Of a DNA stretch of 37,500 bases, positions 1 to 11,045 are shown in pieces. A program made the position numbers and the translations under genes. This DNA is from Mortierella sp. BCC40632 (Eukaryota > Mortierellomycota > Mortierellomycetes > Mortierellales > Mortierellaceae), in NCBI GenBank assembly GCA_011634665.1, contig WAEK01000007.1:1402501-1440000 (forward strand), written 5' to 3'. Within the stretch, counting starts at the first letter, position 1. The number at the start of each line of letters is the position of its first letter. The notes beneath the pieces are model-generated. The model ran no database searches. It saw only the letters and a program-made list of their open reading frames with translations, and was not told where the DNA came from.

Positions 1-167
1 AAGCAGACAATGGCTAACGTTACTAAATGCTGCCCTCTGATAGGTTCACGCTAAATCACTGCATCCTTTGCCAATTAGCGAAAGAGGGAAAGGGCAAGGG
101 ACGGGTTCCCTCTCCCTCCCGCCTCCCGCCTTTACAGAGACACCTAAAAAAAAAAAAAAAAACCTAC

Positions 168-2818
168 CGGCTTGAACCAAACAATCCTGGGCTGACCCTT
201 GGCGTCGTCATCGTCAAGTCTGCTACGACGCTCATTCTTCTTGGTCGATCCACTGGGCCGTTGCAAGGTCAAGGTTCCAGAAAAGGTTTGAACAAGGGAT
301 CGCTCCACGATTGAGACCACACGACCACAGTACTTGGGCTTGATGTCCTCGACATCAGCGTCGCCAGCCTCTTCAATGTCGTCGTTGCGTTTGTTTCGTT
401 TCTTGTCCTTGCCTCCTTCCAGTTTCTGCTGGGGCATGTCCTCGATATCGATCAACTCGATGCCGACCACATCGCCTTCCAGTGCACGGTTCCTGTCCTT
501 GCTTCCACAGATGTAAACATCGCCCTCGGGCAACGAATCAACAGTGACATAGGCATCCGAGCGGTTGCGCTTGTTGATGCGAAGCACACCCTGGACATAC
601 TTATGCTTTTGCTTGGTCAACAGAGAGTGGAAATCAGAATAGGTCAGATGGGCCTGGAAAAGAGGACGGCGGCCGTTCGAGTCCTTGAGCGAGACACTGT
701 CGCGGTTCAGGAGACCGTTGGAACCAATGGGCGTAGCTAAAATGTGGTCAGTGCAGAATGATTGATGATGGTTAGATCCAAGATAGAACAGGAATAGAAT
801 CAGCATTGTCCACAAACAAACAGAAGAAAGAGAGAGACATACACATTCGCCAGTCTTTACGATCCAGATCTTTGGAAGCCGTAGTAGAAGTCGACATGGT
901 GGACATGGTCGAGAGTCGTCGCGAGGTTGCACTGGACATGGGCTGAGCCATGGAGACAGACATTCGATTCTGCGCCATCACTCCAGACGAGGATTGGAAC
1001 GCAGTCGTGAACCGACGACGGTCCTGGACGTCATCATTGTTGACAAGACTCTGGCCAAAGTTTTGGAAAGCGGCCGAGCTTGGGCCCTGCATATGGCTAG
1101 GAAGTCTTGAAGCAAACTCGGCCAACATGCTAGGATCAACACTCGAGACAGATCGGCGGTGAGGAGATTTGGCAGAAGCCGTGCTCGATCGATGGTTGAC
1201 ACTGCTCTTGCCTTCAAGGGCCGAGAGTGCTCCAGCAACACCATCATTGTCCTCATCGCTCGAGTAGCTTGCAGCGCGGGTGGCAGGCGGGAGATAGGGA
1301 CGGCCCTCCTGGAGGGCTGCCACCTCCTCGGGCTTGATGATGACTGATCGACGGTTGGGTTGGTAGCCCGAGACGGAACCAATGTTGGCGGTGGAGGCGC
1401 TCGAAGGCTCTGGGGACGGGACATAGTAGGGGCTCTCTGTCGGAGCAGCAACAACCACCGAACGACGATTGCGTCGGCCAAGGTCCTGGGAATCGGAGCC
1501 TGCCGAAGGCAAGGAGGAGATGGACGAGGACGAGGAGGACATGAACTCTTGCGGTAAAACGACGGACCGACGGTTGGCTGTCTTCCTGAGCGAGTTTTCT
1601 GGCGATGACTGTTCTCGAGAAAAGAGAAAACGGATTGAGACAGGTTCATGTAGGGGTTGAGCGGGTTGACCAATGTCCCAACATTCAATTTCACGAGCAA
1701 AGTTTGGTCGTGAGTCCAAGTCCAAGGTGACATCGTATGATTAGTATGAAACGAAGAAAGGAAGAGAAAGAGCCAGCATTATCCATTTGTCAGTGGTCAA
1801 TGGTCAATGGAAGAAAACACCAAGGAATGCAGGGATGTTTGGTGCAACATGTTGGATATTTTTTTTTTTTTTTTTTTTTTTTTTTCTTTAGTCAACTCAC
1901 ATTGTCATCCTCTCTTCGAACTTGGCCTTGAATGGTGGGTCGTCTCGAGTCTGAGACAGAGAGCCTACGAAGGGTCGCGACAGTCGACTGGAGAGCATTC
2001 TCGATCGATGTTCCGCGTGGAGGCTGGGAGATGTGGAGGGTCGTGGTAGTGCTAGGGAAAGGCGAGGGTGGCTCTTTCGAGGCCACGGTCGAGGTCCGAG
2101 AAGGAAGCGAGGACATGGAGAGTCGCTTCTCGTGACGGGAGAGACTACCAGTGCTAGTGCTCGACTGTCCCTGAATGCCCTGGATGCCCTGGTCAAAGGA
2201 ACCCAAGCCAGCACCACTCTTATCCCCATTGGTTCCACTGCTATTGCCGTTGCCGTTGCTGTTGTTGCTATTGCTATTGCTACTGCTGCTGCTGCTGTAG
2301 TTGACGGCGGGAATATTCTTGAGGCTGCTGATCATTTCCTGCAGGGACTGGAGCGTCTTGGGCGTGCCCTCCTTGTTGGCATCCTGACCGAACTGGGCCA
2401 GTTGCTCCTTCATTGACTTGCTCCTGTTATGACCCCTCACAACGCCCGTCGAGGCAGGCGTGGCCGCAGGGCTCGTGGACGATGGAGCAGGAGAGGAGGA
2501 GGCTGGTGAAGGAGAAGCCTTGGGAACAGCATGCTTCTCGACCATGTTCTCGTCGACAGTAGGCAAGACAGCGCCCAGTCGGCCAAATTTATCACCAAGA
2601 GGGTTCAGGGCGGAGGAGCGACGACTGGTTGGGCTCGACGTCGACGAAGATGAGGAGGAGAAGGTCGAAATGGGGGTCGAAGGGGTAGTACCAGGAGCAA
2701 AGGCAAACGCGGCAACGGACGGGGACATGTTACCATGAATAGAGCCGTGGATGGAGCTGGCGTCGCTTGCAGTGCTCGAGGTACTGCTATGGTGCTGGTG
2801 CTGGAAGTCTCGGGACAT
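168..2818 (-). CDS. SSD1: SSD1-like RNA-binding protein (RNase II/Dis3-related), 5' part, cut by left edge
   Basis: Exons on the minus strand are 2818-1901, 1608-843 and 736-168 (about 751 codons), all joined in consistent phase; the next intron starts at 167 with GTAGGT and the rest lies outside the window. Exon 3 carries the conserved Ssd1 block: LFQAHLTYSDFHSLL, then YVQGVLRINKRNRSDAYVTV, then DGDVYICGSKDRNRALEGD-like residues and IVWFKP, which is the cold-shock/OB region before the catalytically degenerate RNB domain. Residues 1-450 are Ser/Asn-rich and look disordered. They hold Cbk1/LATS-type motifs at H130-S135 (HNRSKS) and H456-S461 (HRRSVS), and a weaker one at H229 (HEKRLS). In yeast Ssd1 represses translation of cell-wall mRNAs and is controlled by Cbk1; the same role here is inferred from family. 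The start ATG at 2818 has a clean context. The acceptor at 1609 was chosen because it is the first AG in correct phase after a pyrimidine tract; it is the least certain junction. Confidence 0.88.
1861..1885. repeat. T25 homopolymer in SSD1 intron 1
   Basis: A run of about 25 T on the plus strand (A on the sense strand) sits just inside the donor side of SSD1 intron 1 (1900-1609). It is sense-strand poly(A), so it does not serve as a polypyrimidine tract for this gene. Confidence 0.8.
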
Positions 2819-3823
2819 GGCTGGGCGTGTCTTTCTGGGGTATGGGTGTGGGTGTGGGATGTGTGTAGATAGAAGAGAGATTGACAGTAGAATAGGATTG
2901 ACTAGACTGGTAGACTAGAAGAGAAAGCTTGAAGTAAGGCAGGAGAACAGTTCTATGGAGAGGCCAAGCAGAACCAGGGACAGATCGGATCTATGGGGGA
3001 AAGGTAGGTTGGTTGGTTGGTAGAAAAAAGCTGGATGGGAGCAGATGAGCGGGGTGCAGACAAGGACTCTGCGGATCGCCCGATCAATGGTCAGGGGATG
3101 GGGAGTGTGAAGGAAAACGCCGAATGTCTGTAAGGAAAAAAGTGTGTGGAAAAAAAGAGAAAAAAGATTGGAAAGAATGGGCAAAAGAAAGATGCGGCCG
3201 ATGAGGCCAAACAAAAAAAATAAGGCGCTGGGACAGAGGAAAAAGGATGGGAACCTTTTTTTTTTTTTTTCTCCTCCTCTTCCTCCCGCTACTGGACTTT
3301 TTCTCTCTTTTAGGGTCTGTCTTTTTTGTCTCTCTCTCTCTCTCTTTTCTCTGTTGCGGGGAACTCTCTTTCTCTCTACATCCAAAGTCATAGTCGTGTA
3401 GGGTCCTCTGTTGCTACCAGGGATCAGATCACATCTCTCGCTCTCTTTCTCTATTTTTCTTCTTTCTCATCTACATCTCTTCCCTTTCTTTCTTTCTCTT
3501 TTTCCCTTTCTCTCATCTCTTTCTCTATCCCTCACTCTCTTTTCTCTTTTCTCTTTCTCTTTCTTACCCACGCCTCCCTTACCATCCCTGCTCTCACCTG
3601 TACAGCTGCATTGCTCCTGCACGGCTCTACTTTCTCTCATTCAACGCCTCATTCTCCCCCCTCCCTCCTCTCTTTGCCGAGAAGCCGGGTCAGACAACCG
3701 CCCCTCATTGGCTACCTCACCTCTCCACCATACTAATTCAACTGCTTTACAATTCAATTCCCGAGCCATTCAGCCGCTAGTCCTAGTCCATTCAGCCTAC
3801 TCGACCGTCGCTCCCCTTTCAAC
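2819..3823. promoter_or_regulatory. Divergent promoter and leader region between SSD1 and the CCCH/CHY gene
   Basis: This is 1005 bp between two start codons that point away from each other. The right half (about 3420-3575) is an almost pure C/T tract on the plus strand, typical of fungal core promoters and 5' leaders. The left half is purine-rich on the plus strand, so it is pyrimidine-rich in the SSD1 sense. No convincing TATA box was seen. Open frames in this interval are low-complexity Ser/Leu/Phe translations of the CT tracts and are not considered genes. Confidence 0.6.
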
Positions 3824-4602
3824 ATGTCGTCCTCGAAACAAACACCGTGCTCATTCTTCCTCACGCCCAAAGGTTGCCGTAATGGAGACACTTGCCGCTT
3901 TGCCCACCTTCCTGCAGGTCAGAGCCCCGTCTCGTCAGCGCCCTCCTCCATGGCCGACGCTCCAGCAACACCTGCTGCAGGGAATGGGCCAGCCCAGAGA
4001 TCTCGACCGCCCAGACAGGGGCGCCGGAAACCTGCAGGTGTCTCGCAGACAGAGGCATCTCAAGAAGAGGGGTCTGTGAACAAAAGTCACGCCCCCGCAG
4101 CAGCTCCCGCAGCGGCAGTCTCAACATCCATTGGCCAGGGAGACGGATCAGTCGCACAACCAAGGCCGCGAGTATCCCCAAATCCGACGCGCGCCCCCGT
4201 CAAGAGACCCGTTCCCAAACCCCTTCAACACCTCCAGGACATGAGCCAAAAGGATGCTGCTGCTGCGATCCGTGATTTTGAGATCAACCAGGTCGAGCGA
4301 GGCTTTGCCTCTTCCTTCCAGCGTCTCTCCCCGACCATGATGAGGTTCAAGGTCGCACCTAGTGATCCTGACTTTCCATACGAGATTCACTCGTTGCATG
4401 TTCAATTGGTCGTCCCAGAGCTCTACCCGCAGCAACCATGCACGTTGACCGTCCTCAACACCGACATTCCCAAGGGGTTTTCCACGTAGGTCCTTTTCTT
4501 CTTTTGAATCTGCTTTTATCTCTACGTGCCTCAGTCATCGTGAACGTGTCAATTACTATGCTAGACAAAACCATTAGCCATCGATTTTAATCAGTGCTCT
4601 CG

Positions 4603-4644
<42 letters not shown>

Positions 4645-5269
4645 CAGAAATCTCGAACGTGGCTTTGATGAGGCGGCGAAAAAGAAGGCGTCAATCCTTA
4701 ACCATCTCAAATGGCTCGACACCAATATGGAACAGCTTCTCCAGAAGCCTCCAGCCCCTACCATTCGTTTCGTGAGCCACTCTGCGAGCCAAACTCCGGT
4801 TCATACTCCGTCTGAATCCACGCGGCCAGGAACACAGCTCTCGGCATCGCCGTCATTGTCATCGACCCAGGGACTAACCTCTTCGGTCACACCAAACACA
4901 GCTCCCGTCCCTCCCTCGTCGCAACCTCAATCGCAGCCACAGCCTCAGTCGCAACCACCGAAGCAACAGCCGCCTGTTTCTAAACCAAGAACCTTTTCCG
5001 TCGCAGAGTTGGAACAGGCCAAGCCAATGCGACAACAGCAAATGGCTCAGCTTCAAGCACGCTTCCGTTCCTCAATCCAAACAATCTCGTCTACAGAACT
5101 TCAGCTTTCGCTTGACTCTGTGAATCAAGCCGCTGCTATGCCTGTCAAATGGCAGGGTCCATTATGGATCAATATTCTGATCCCCATGGCATATCCACTT
5201 GAACCTTGCGAGGTCCGATTAAAGGAAGATGGCCACAACCCAGAGATTGAAATGTGGCGTGCGAGGTAA

Positions 5270-5311
<42 letters not shown>

Positions 5312-7044
5312 ATGATATGCGTATTTATGCGTGTGTAGAGACGACTTTGTTGCCAGGCAGAAATTACACCTTTTCGCCTTCTGACCATTCTTGCTTTCTT
5401 ATATTTCCTCTTTTCCTGAAAAGAAATGTCGAAGAGGGCTTCCGAAAGATTGTTGCGTCCAACTCTCAGTTGACCCTGTTCCAGTCACTCAATTTGCTGA
5501 ACAGGGATCTCAAGGACTTGATGAGCTTACCCGAACCTCCCCCACCCAAGCTACAGGCTCCTCCCATCCAACAATTGCGGATCACAGACGACCAGGGTTC
5601 TCGTTCTAGCAGCGGTGGCGGCCCTTCCAATACTTCGCAGACCGGTGTGCAGAACAAGCTCAAGGACTCGGGTGATATTATGATACCCAAGCCTAATGTC
5701 ATTTACGTCGATCCAGCACTGATGAGACCCCCTCCTCAAAAGGTCGTAATCAATGACGAGCTTGTCTCTTCTGACATGGAAGAGGAAAGCCTCGAGGAAA
5801 TGGACAGCGAAGAAGAAGACACCGACGAAGGTGACTTTGATAGTGGGAGTGATCTGTCAGAAAGCGAAGAGGAGGAAGAGGAGGAAGAGGAAGAAGAAGA
5901 AGAGTCCCCAGCTCAGGGAGGACCCAATATCGTTGGTGGTGCCCCTAAGCGCGGAATTGAGGTCCGAATGCCCGAGATCAAGCTCGAGCATATTTCTCTG
6001 CTCTACTGTCGGACACTTAGCCTTTTGGTCCGTTGTAGTCGATGCAAGTCTCTTGTCGAAGTGCCCGACCTTGTCCCCGACGAGAGTGATTCTCAGACGT
6101 CAGGTCAGAGTAAAGGGGCTTCTACCACCGATCGGCGAAAATGGAGGACCTGCGATACTTGCTCTTCGGTCCTGGGAGCGCACTTTAGAACAGAGTACAT
6201 CCACATCCAATCCAAGACTATTGGTTACTTGGACTTGGCAGGATGTACAGCGTTTGATATTTTGCCATCGTCGTTTGTCCCGACTTGCGGTGAGTGTGAC
6301 CAGGTGCTTGGTGCTCAACTTCCAGCAACACCTGCTCCAGCAATCATAGAGGCCGCCTCGGGACCTTCCTCTTCCTCTTCCACGTCCAACCTGGATAACC
6401 ATTCTGCAACGTTGGCGGATACTTCCGCATCGGCTCCAACAGGCTTTCGACAGAAAGTTGGAAGAGGCATGTCGGTCACGGCCAATTGCCGTCGATGTCA
6501 TGTTCGTATGAGTCTATCTCTGGATGGCGAGATGAAGTTTGTAAAACTCTCTCCAGGAGACATGATGAAGGCCAGTAGCTCTGTTCTTGAGCAATTGCCT
6601 CTCAAGAAAAAGAAGAAGGCGGCACCCGGCCAAGATTATGAGCTCAGGGTTGGAGAGCCATTGCCAAAGAAGGGCACCTGCAATCACTACAGGAGATCAC
6701 GCCGGTGGTTCCGATTCCCATGCTGTCAACGACTTTACCCTTGCGATGTCTGCCACGAAGAGAAGGAAGACCACGTGGGTGAGACGGCCAAGCGGATGAT
6801 CTGCGGCTATTGCTCGCGTGAGCAGGTTGTGAGTGACAAACCCTGCGTCTGTGGTGAGAGTCCTGTTAAGACAGGACCCAGTGGAGCAGCTTCCAAATTC
6901 TGGGAAGGAGGGGAGGGTATGAGAGACCCGTCTCGGTTGAGCAACAAGGATCCTCGAAAGTACCGAGGACTACACAAGACCGAAGCCAAGAAGCAGGTTG
7001 GACCAGAGAATCTCCGTAAACGGGCCTCAAAGAAAAGAGCCTAA
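3824..7044 (+). CDS. CCCH - double RWD-like - CHY zinc-finger protein
   Basis: Three exons, 3824-4485, 4648-5265 and 5424-7044, give 966 residues; both introns are phase 2 with GTAGGT and GTAAGG donors. A CCCH finger opens the protein (C9-x8-C18-x5-C24-x3-H28). Two RWD-like units follow, at about residues 145-260 and 335-470, each with a YPxxPC signature (ELYPQQPC and MAYPLEPC) and a following helical segment beginning NLERGF or NVEEGF. After a Glu-rich tract (about 575-590) come several CxxC pairs (CSRC, CDTC, CGEC, CRRC). The C-terminal CHY finger (about 843-905) has CNHYRRSRRWFRFPCC, YPCDVCH, a DH pair, ICGYCSREQ and CVCG, followed by a basic tail. CHY fingers bind zinc in Pirh2-type ubiquitin ligases and in Hot13, a mitochondrial intermembrane-space protein; no RING is seen here. 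RNA binding is suggested only by the CCCH finger. The function is not known. An AATAAA lies 14 nt after the stop. Confidence 0.92.
4606..4642 (+). repeat. (TC)n tract at the 3' end of intron 1
   Basis: A 37-nt perfect TC dinucleotide tract ends five bases before the acceptor of intron 1 of the CCCH/CHY gene, so it forms the polypyrimidine tract. It is the reverse complement of the AG tract at 5273-5310 on the other side of exon 2. Confidence 0.95.
5273..5310 (+). repeat. (AG)n tract at the 5' end of intron 2
   Basis: A 38-nt AG dinucleotide tract begins seven bases downstream of the donor of intron 2. In the transcript it can pair along its whole length with the UC tract just upstream of exon 2. 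Confidence 0.95.
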
Positions 7045-7057
7045 GGCAAGAGAGTAA

Positions 7058-7063
7058 AATAAA
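7058..7063 (+). terminator. Poly(A) signal of the CCCH/CHY gene
   Basis: A canonical AATAAA lies 14 nt after the stop codon, in the 225-bp spacer before the next start codon. The short spacer implies closely packed 3' and 5' ends of the two plus-strand transcripts. Confidence 0.6.
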
Positions 7064-7269
7064 AAGTAATAAGTGCATTGGATGCGCACAGACGTAACAA
7101 AGCACAAAAAGGAACAAAGCGCCAAATCTCCACATGCGCTTTCCCTCTCCTTGGATGTGAAGCCAGTCACACCTGTTTAATCACATTCTTTCAACCATCC
7201 TTTTCTCCATCTACTCCGTTCATTCCTTCGCCTCCCTTCACTCCCATTCCGATCAACGAAGTCTAGAGC

Positions 7270-10200
7270 ATGGGTGCAAAAAAGAAAAAAGCCGCACGCC
7301 GCATTAGCCAGAGTGACTTTGCTGCTGGTAACCAAGTGATTTTTGTGTTGGAAGACACGATCTGATCAGCACCTCTAGCGACTATTACCACCACTCTTTT
7401 TTTTTTTTTTTTTTTTTTTTTTTCCTCTTCTTGGCTTCTGCCTTTTCTCTCTCTCCCTTCCCTCCCCCTGAGTAAGAACAGGTTAGAAACGACTTTAATA
7501 ATGTACTGACAAGTAAACACTTGGCTTGGTCTTGAATGGATTGATAGATGACAAAATCTTGAGTGAGATCCTCGCTGGATCAGGAGTCCACGCCAAAGCG
7601 ACAACTCCAGTCTCCAGCGCAGACAAGGGCTCAGCGTCAGTCCAAAGCAGTGAAAATACATTGGAAAGTGGTCCGTTGGCCAGTGTTGCCTCAATGTCCG
7701 ATGTCTCCGTTGCAGGATCCAAATCTACCTCTGCTAGCGTTGACAAAAAGTGCCAACATGTCAAAGACTCAGTAAAGGTCCAAAAGCTCCGAAAGAACCT
7801 TGCGCATATCAAGGATTGGGACCATTGTCAAGGCTGTCTTTCAGCTCAAATCAAAGCAAAAAAATTGGCGCAGCGGTTGGACACCTCGCTTGACTCTTTA
7901 ACTCTAGTTGATACCACGGATGAGAGTACCACAGAGCCACTACCTGCTGACTCACTCTGGTTATGTTTGAACTGCTGTGAAATCAACTGCGGACGAGCTG
8001 TCAAGCAACATGGATTGGCACATCATGGTACCAAGGGTCACGACCATGCTCTTGCTATTAACCTTGCAAGTATGGACTGCTGGTAAGATCCTTCAGACCC
8101 CCTTTTTTTTTAAAAAAAAAAAAAAAAAAGGCACAGCATAACACAGCATAGCAGTGTTGCTCCTCTCCTAGACCTGTTACTGAAGCTTTCTACCACGTCC
8201 CTTTTACTTTGGTTTTCACTAGGTGCTACAATTGTGATGACCAGGTGGTGCCATCTAAGAACAAGAATCAATTGGTTCAAGAATGTCAAACCTTGATCCA
8301 GAAGGCCATCGAGAACAGCCAGCGAAAGATGAGAGGTTTGTTATTCTACCCTTTCACTTCCTTCCTTTGATAGCACCACGGATACAACTCAAGGGATCCG
8401 ATTCCACAACTAGCGGCGTAGATGTATTGTCTGACCTGGAGCATTACGAAATCTTCTTACTATAGCTGTATCTGACGCTCTTACCAAAAAGAGCAAGGGC
8501 GCAACGCCATCCTCAACTTCTTCAATTGTCGCATCTGCACCGATCAAGGCTAAAGTATTAGCTCCTGGCCTACAGAATCTCGGAAACACGTGCTTCTTCA
8601 ACTCTGTGATGCAGGTAGGAATACATTGGCGATGTTGGTGGTCTATCTGACTATGGTGCCTTGGCGTCAAAAAAATGCTTAGTCCATCCGGGAATTTCCT
8701 CCGCTAATGACTCCCATCTCCACTATAGGTACTTTCAGAGACCAGGTCACTCAGGGATATTCTTTCAACGGACGAGCAACGGTTTAGTGCATTCCCCGAG
8801 TCGCTTGCAGCCAGGACCGATGCAGGATTGGGACCTCTTACATTGACCTTTAAAGATGTGTTGGGACTGATGCAAAAGCAAAAGGGATCGACCATCGCTC
8901 CTCGCGACTTGTTTTTGCAGATCACCAAAAAATGGAAAATGTTCCGTGGATTCCGACAGCAGGATAGTCATGAGTTGATGAGGTATCTCTTTGACGGTAT
9001 CAAGCAAGAGGAGCTGGACATGATCAAGAGAAAGCTGGCGGATGAAACCCCGAACGGGACCAAGACTGAAGATGAAAAGGCTAATGGAAAAGAGAATGGA
9101 ACAAAGGAAGAAGAGGACAAACCACCCAAATATGTTCCATTTATTGACAGCAGCTTTTCAGGAAAGCTGGTCAGTGTCATTGTTTGTGATACCTGCAAGA
9201 AGGTGAGCGATTTTTTTTTTTCAGGAACTACTGATCATTTGCAATGACAACACATAAAAAAAAGTCGGACTATGCCAACATCTTTTTTTTTTTTTTTCCT
9301 CCGCTTATCATAGTGCTCTTATGCTCCCGAGGACTTCTTTGATTTGTCATTGCCAGTTAGAGGACCTTCGCAGGCTGGTGCCCTGGGTGCAGGATCTAGC
9401 CTCAAGGCACGTCTTCTTGCCCAATCCAGGACTATTAACTCTGAGGCCGCGGCGACACCTTCAACTGATGCAAGCACGGCCAGCGACGACGCCAACCCTA
9501 TTCCCGAAAACGACAAACCATCCGAACAGCACTTGCGCCATGTCGAACGATTGCTTAAGCCCATTGGTCAGTCCAACATTGAGACTCTTTCGGTGCTCCG
9601 ATCGCTGAGCCAGTTCACGAGCGTGGATGTTTTAGACGGAGAGAACAGGTTTGCTTGTGAGAACTGCTATAAGCTCATTCAGGCAGACAAAGAAAAGCAA
9701 AAGCAAAGTCCAGAGGCCGGAACAGTAGGCGAGGATGAGAGGGAGTCTACAGTATCAACAGAGACAAAAGAAGAAGAGGAACCCAAATCAGTTGAGGTTG
9801 AAAAGTCAGAGACCGCTCAGGACTCGAGTTCGGGTAAAAGCCAATCCGATTCAGGTGAGGACGAGGAAGCCGAACTCACGGATTCACTAGGTAACACGAT
9901 CCCCAAGAAGAGCAAAACCTCATCCAAGGATGCCAAGCCAGCCAAGCCAGTAGAAGATCCCAAGTACATCATGCGTAAGGGCTTCAAGCGCTATTTAGTC
10001 TCGAGCCTGCCTCCAACATTGGTTCTTCACCTGAAACGATTTGAGCAATCAGGACGGTTTGGGCTTATGCGCAAGATTGAGGATTTTGTCGAAATCCCTG
10101 CCGAGTTGGATATGGGTCCGTATTTCGTTCCTAAGAAAGATATTGAAGATGAGGACGAGGATCACTATCAACAAGTTCAAAGCCAGCGAGGCCCAGAATC

Positions 10201-10678
10201 CAAAAAGTACAGACTCTATGGTGCGGTTGTTCACATGGGTACATTAGGAGGAGGACATTATACAAACTATGTACTCTCCTCCAAGGTGGAGATGCCCGAG
10301 TTACCAAAGATTGAATCCCAGGTGCAGGAGCAACAACCATCAGGCAAGGACAAGTCAAGCGGAACTAAAGTCAATGGGCTCGAGCTGCCAGATGTTCCTC
10401 TCTCCGTAATGTTGGCCCAGCAAAAGAGTAAAAAGAAGAAGCAGGTACAGCCACCAGTATCAAAAACTAATGAGACGGACGATACTGCTGAGGGTCAAAA
10501 TGAGGGAGAGAATGAGAAGCAACTTGCTGATCAAAAACCAGCCAAGGAGTGCTCCACGGAGAGTGTAGAGGATCAGAGGCAGTGGATCGCATGTAGTGAT
10601 ACCAGTATCCGACTAGCATCTCTAGACGAGGTGCTCAGCAGCCGGCCCTATCTCCTTTTCTATGAGCGATGCTATTGA
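7270..10678 (+). CDS. USP16: USP16/45-type ubiquitin C-terminal hydrolase with ZnF-UBP domain
   Basis: Six exons, 7270-7327, 7548-8082, 8223-8335, 8466-8614, 8729-9202 and 9314-10678, join in phase to 897 residues. The basic start MGAKKKKAARR resembles other USP16-like N-termini. A ZnF-UBP domain (about 90-215) shows CQHV, CQGC, WLCLNC, CGR, H residues and CWCYNCDDQVV. The catalytic Cys box is GLQNLGNTCFFNS with Cys278; the His box is YGAVVHMGTLGGGHYTNYV with His758, followed by CSDTSIRLAS and YLLFYER. The Ub hydrolase fold is split by a 150-residue acidic, low-complexity insert (about 530-640). Family members remove ubiquitin from proteins; animal USP16 acts on histone H2A. That substrate is not shown here. 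The exon 1/2 junction (phase 1, branch-like TACTGAC at 7504, acceptor 7547) is the only one that avoids an in-frame stop at 7514. Confidence 0.93.
8103..8129. repeat. T9/A18 self-complementary homopolymer pair in USP16-like intron 2
   Basis: Nine T are followed directly by eighteen A inside intron 2 (8083-8222). The pair is self-complementary but has no loop bases, so any hairpin would sacrifice some pairs. Confidence 0.8.
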
Positions 10679-11045
10679 GTTTTATAGACGAACCAAGTTT
10701 GGAACCATTTTAAGAAAAAAAAAAAAAAAAAAAACACGGCGTGTCTTTCTTTTTATTTTTTTCAGTGGTTTGCGTGGTATTTAATGATACAAGGCATTAA
10801 ACAAATGGCGCAATGACACGACCTTGCTTTCTGGCAGACTAACTCGTGAACCAACTACTGCATTATTTGTGTTCGCTGAGGCGTCATGCTCACAACCAGA
10901 ATCCGTCTACCGTCGATTTTCCCCACGGTTTGGAGAAGAGGAGGCCGGGATGTATATAAACAAGGTCGCAAGGGATGACAAGAATGAGTCTCACCTCAAT
11001 CAAAAGCACAAACAGTCCTGTATTTCTTTTCTTTCTTTACCTGCC
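10679..11045 (+). promoter_or_regulatory. Spacer between USP16-like gene and GST gene, with A-run and GST promoter
   Basis: The first part is 3' UTR of the hydrolase gene, with an A-rich run of about 20 near 10714-10733 and an ATTAAA at about 10796. The second part is the GST promoter with a TATA box at 10953. No other gene is seen. Confidence 0.6.
10953..10960 (+). promoter_or_regulatory. TATA box of the GST gene
   Basis: TATATAAA lies 86 nt upstream of the GST start codon, a normal distance for a fungal TATA element. It is the clearest TATA box among the promoters in the window and suits an inducible detoxification gene. Confidence 0.65.

Noticed and set aside
978..1733. Alternative frame across SSD1 exon 2 (NVGTLVNPLNPYMNL)
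   Set aside because: It conflicts with the NRRSV-repeat frame, which joins exon 1 and exon 3 in phase; the attractive segment falls within the predicted intron 1.
2915..3391. 158-codon minus-strand open frame upstream of SSD1
   Set aside because: Composition is biased by purine/pyrimidine runs; it looks like leader or promoter sequence with no splice link to SSD1.
3411..4079. 222-codon plus-strand open frame
   Set aside because: Its first half is a CT-tract translation and its second half overlaps the CCCH exon out of frame.
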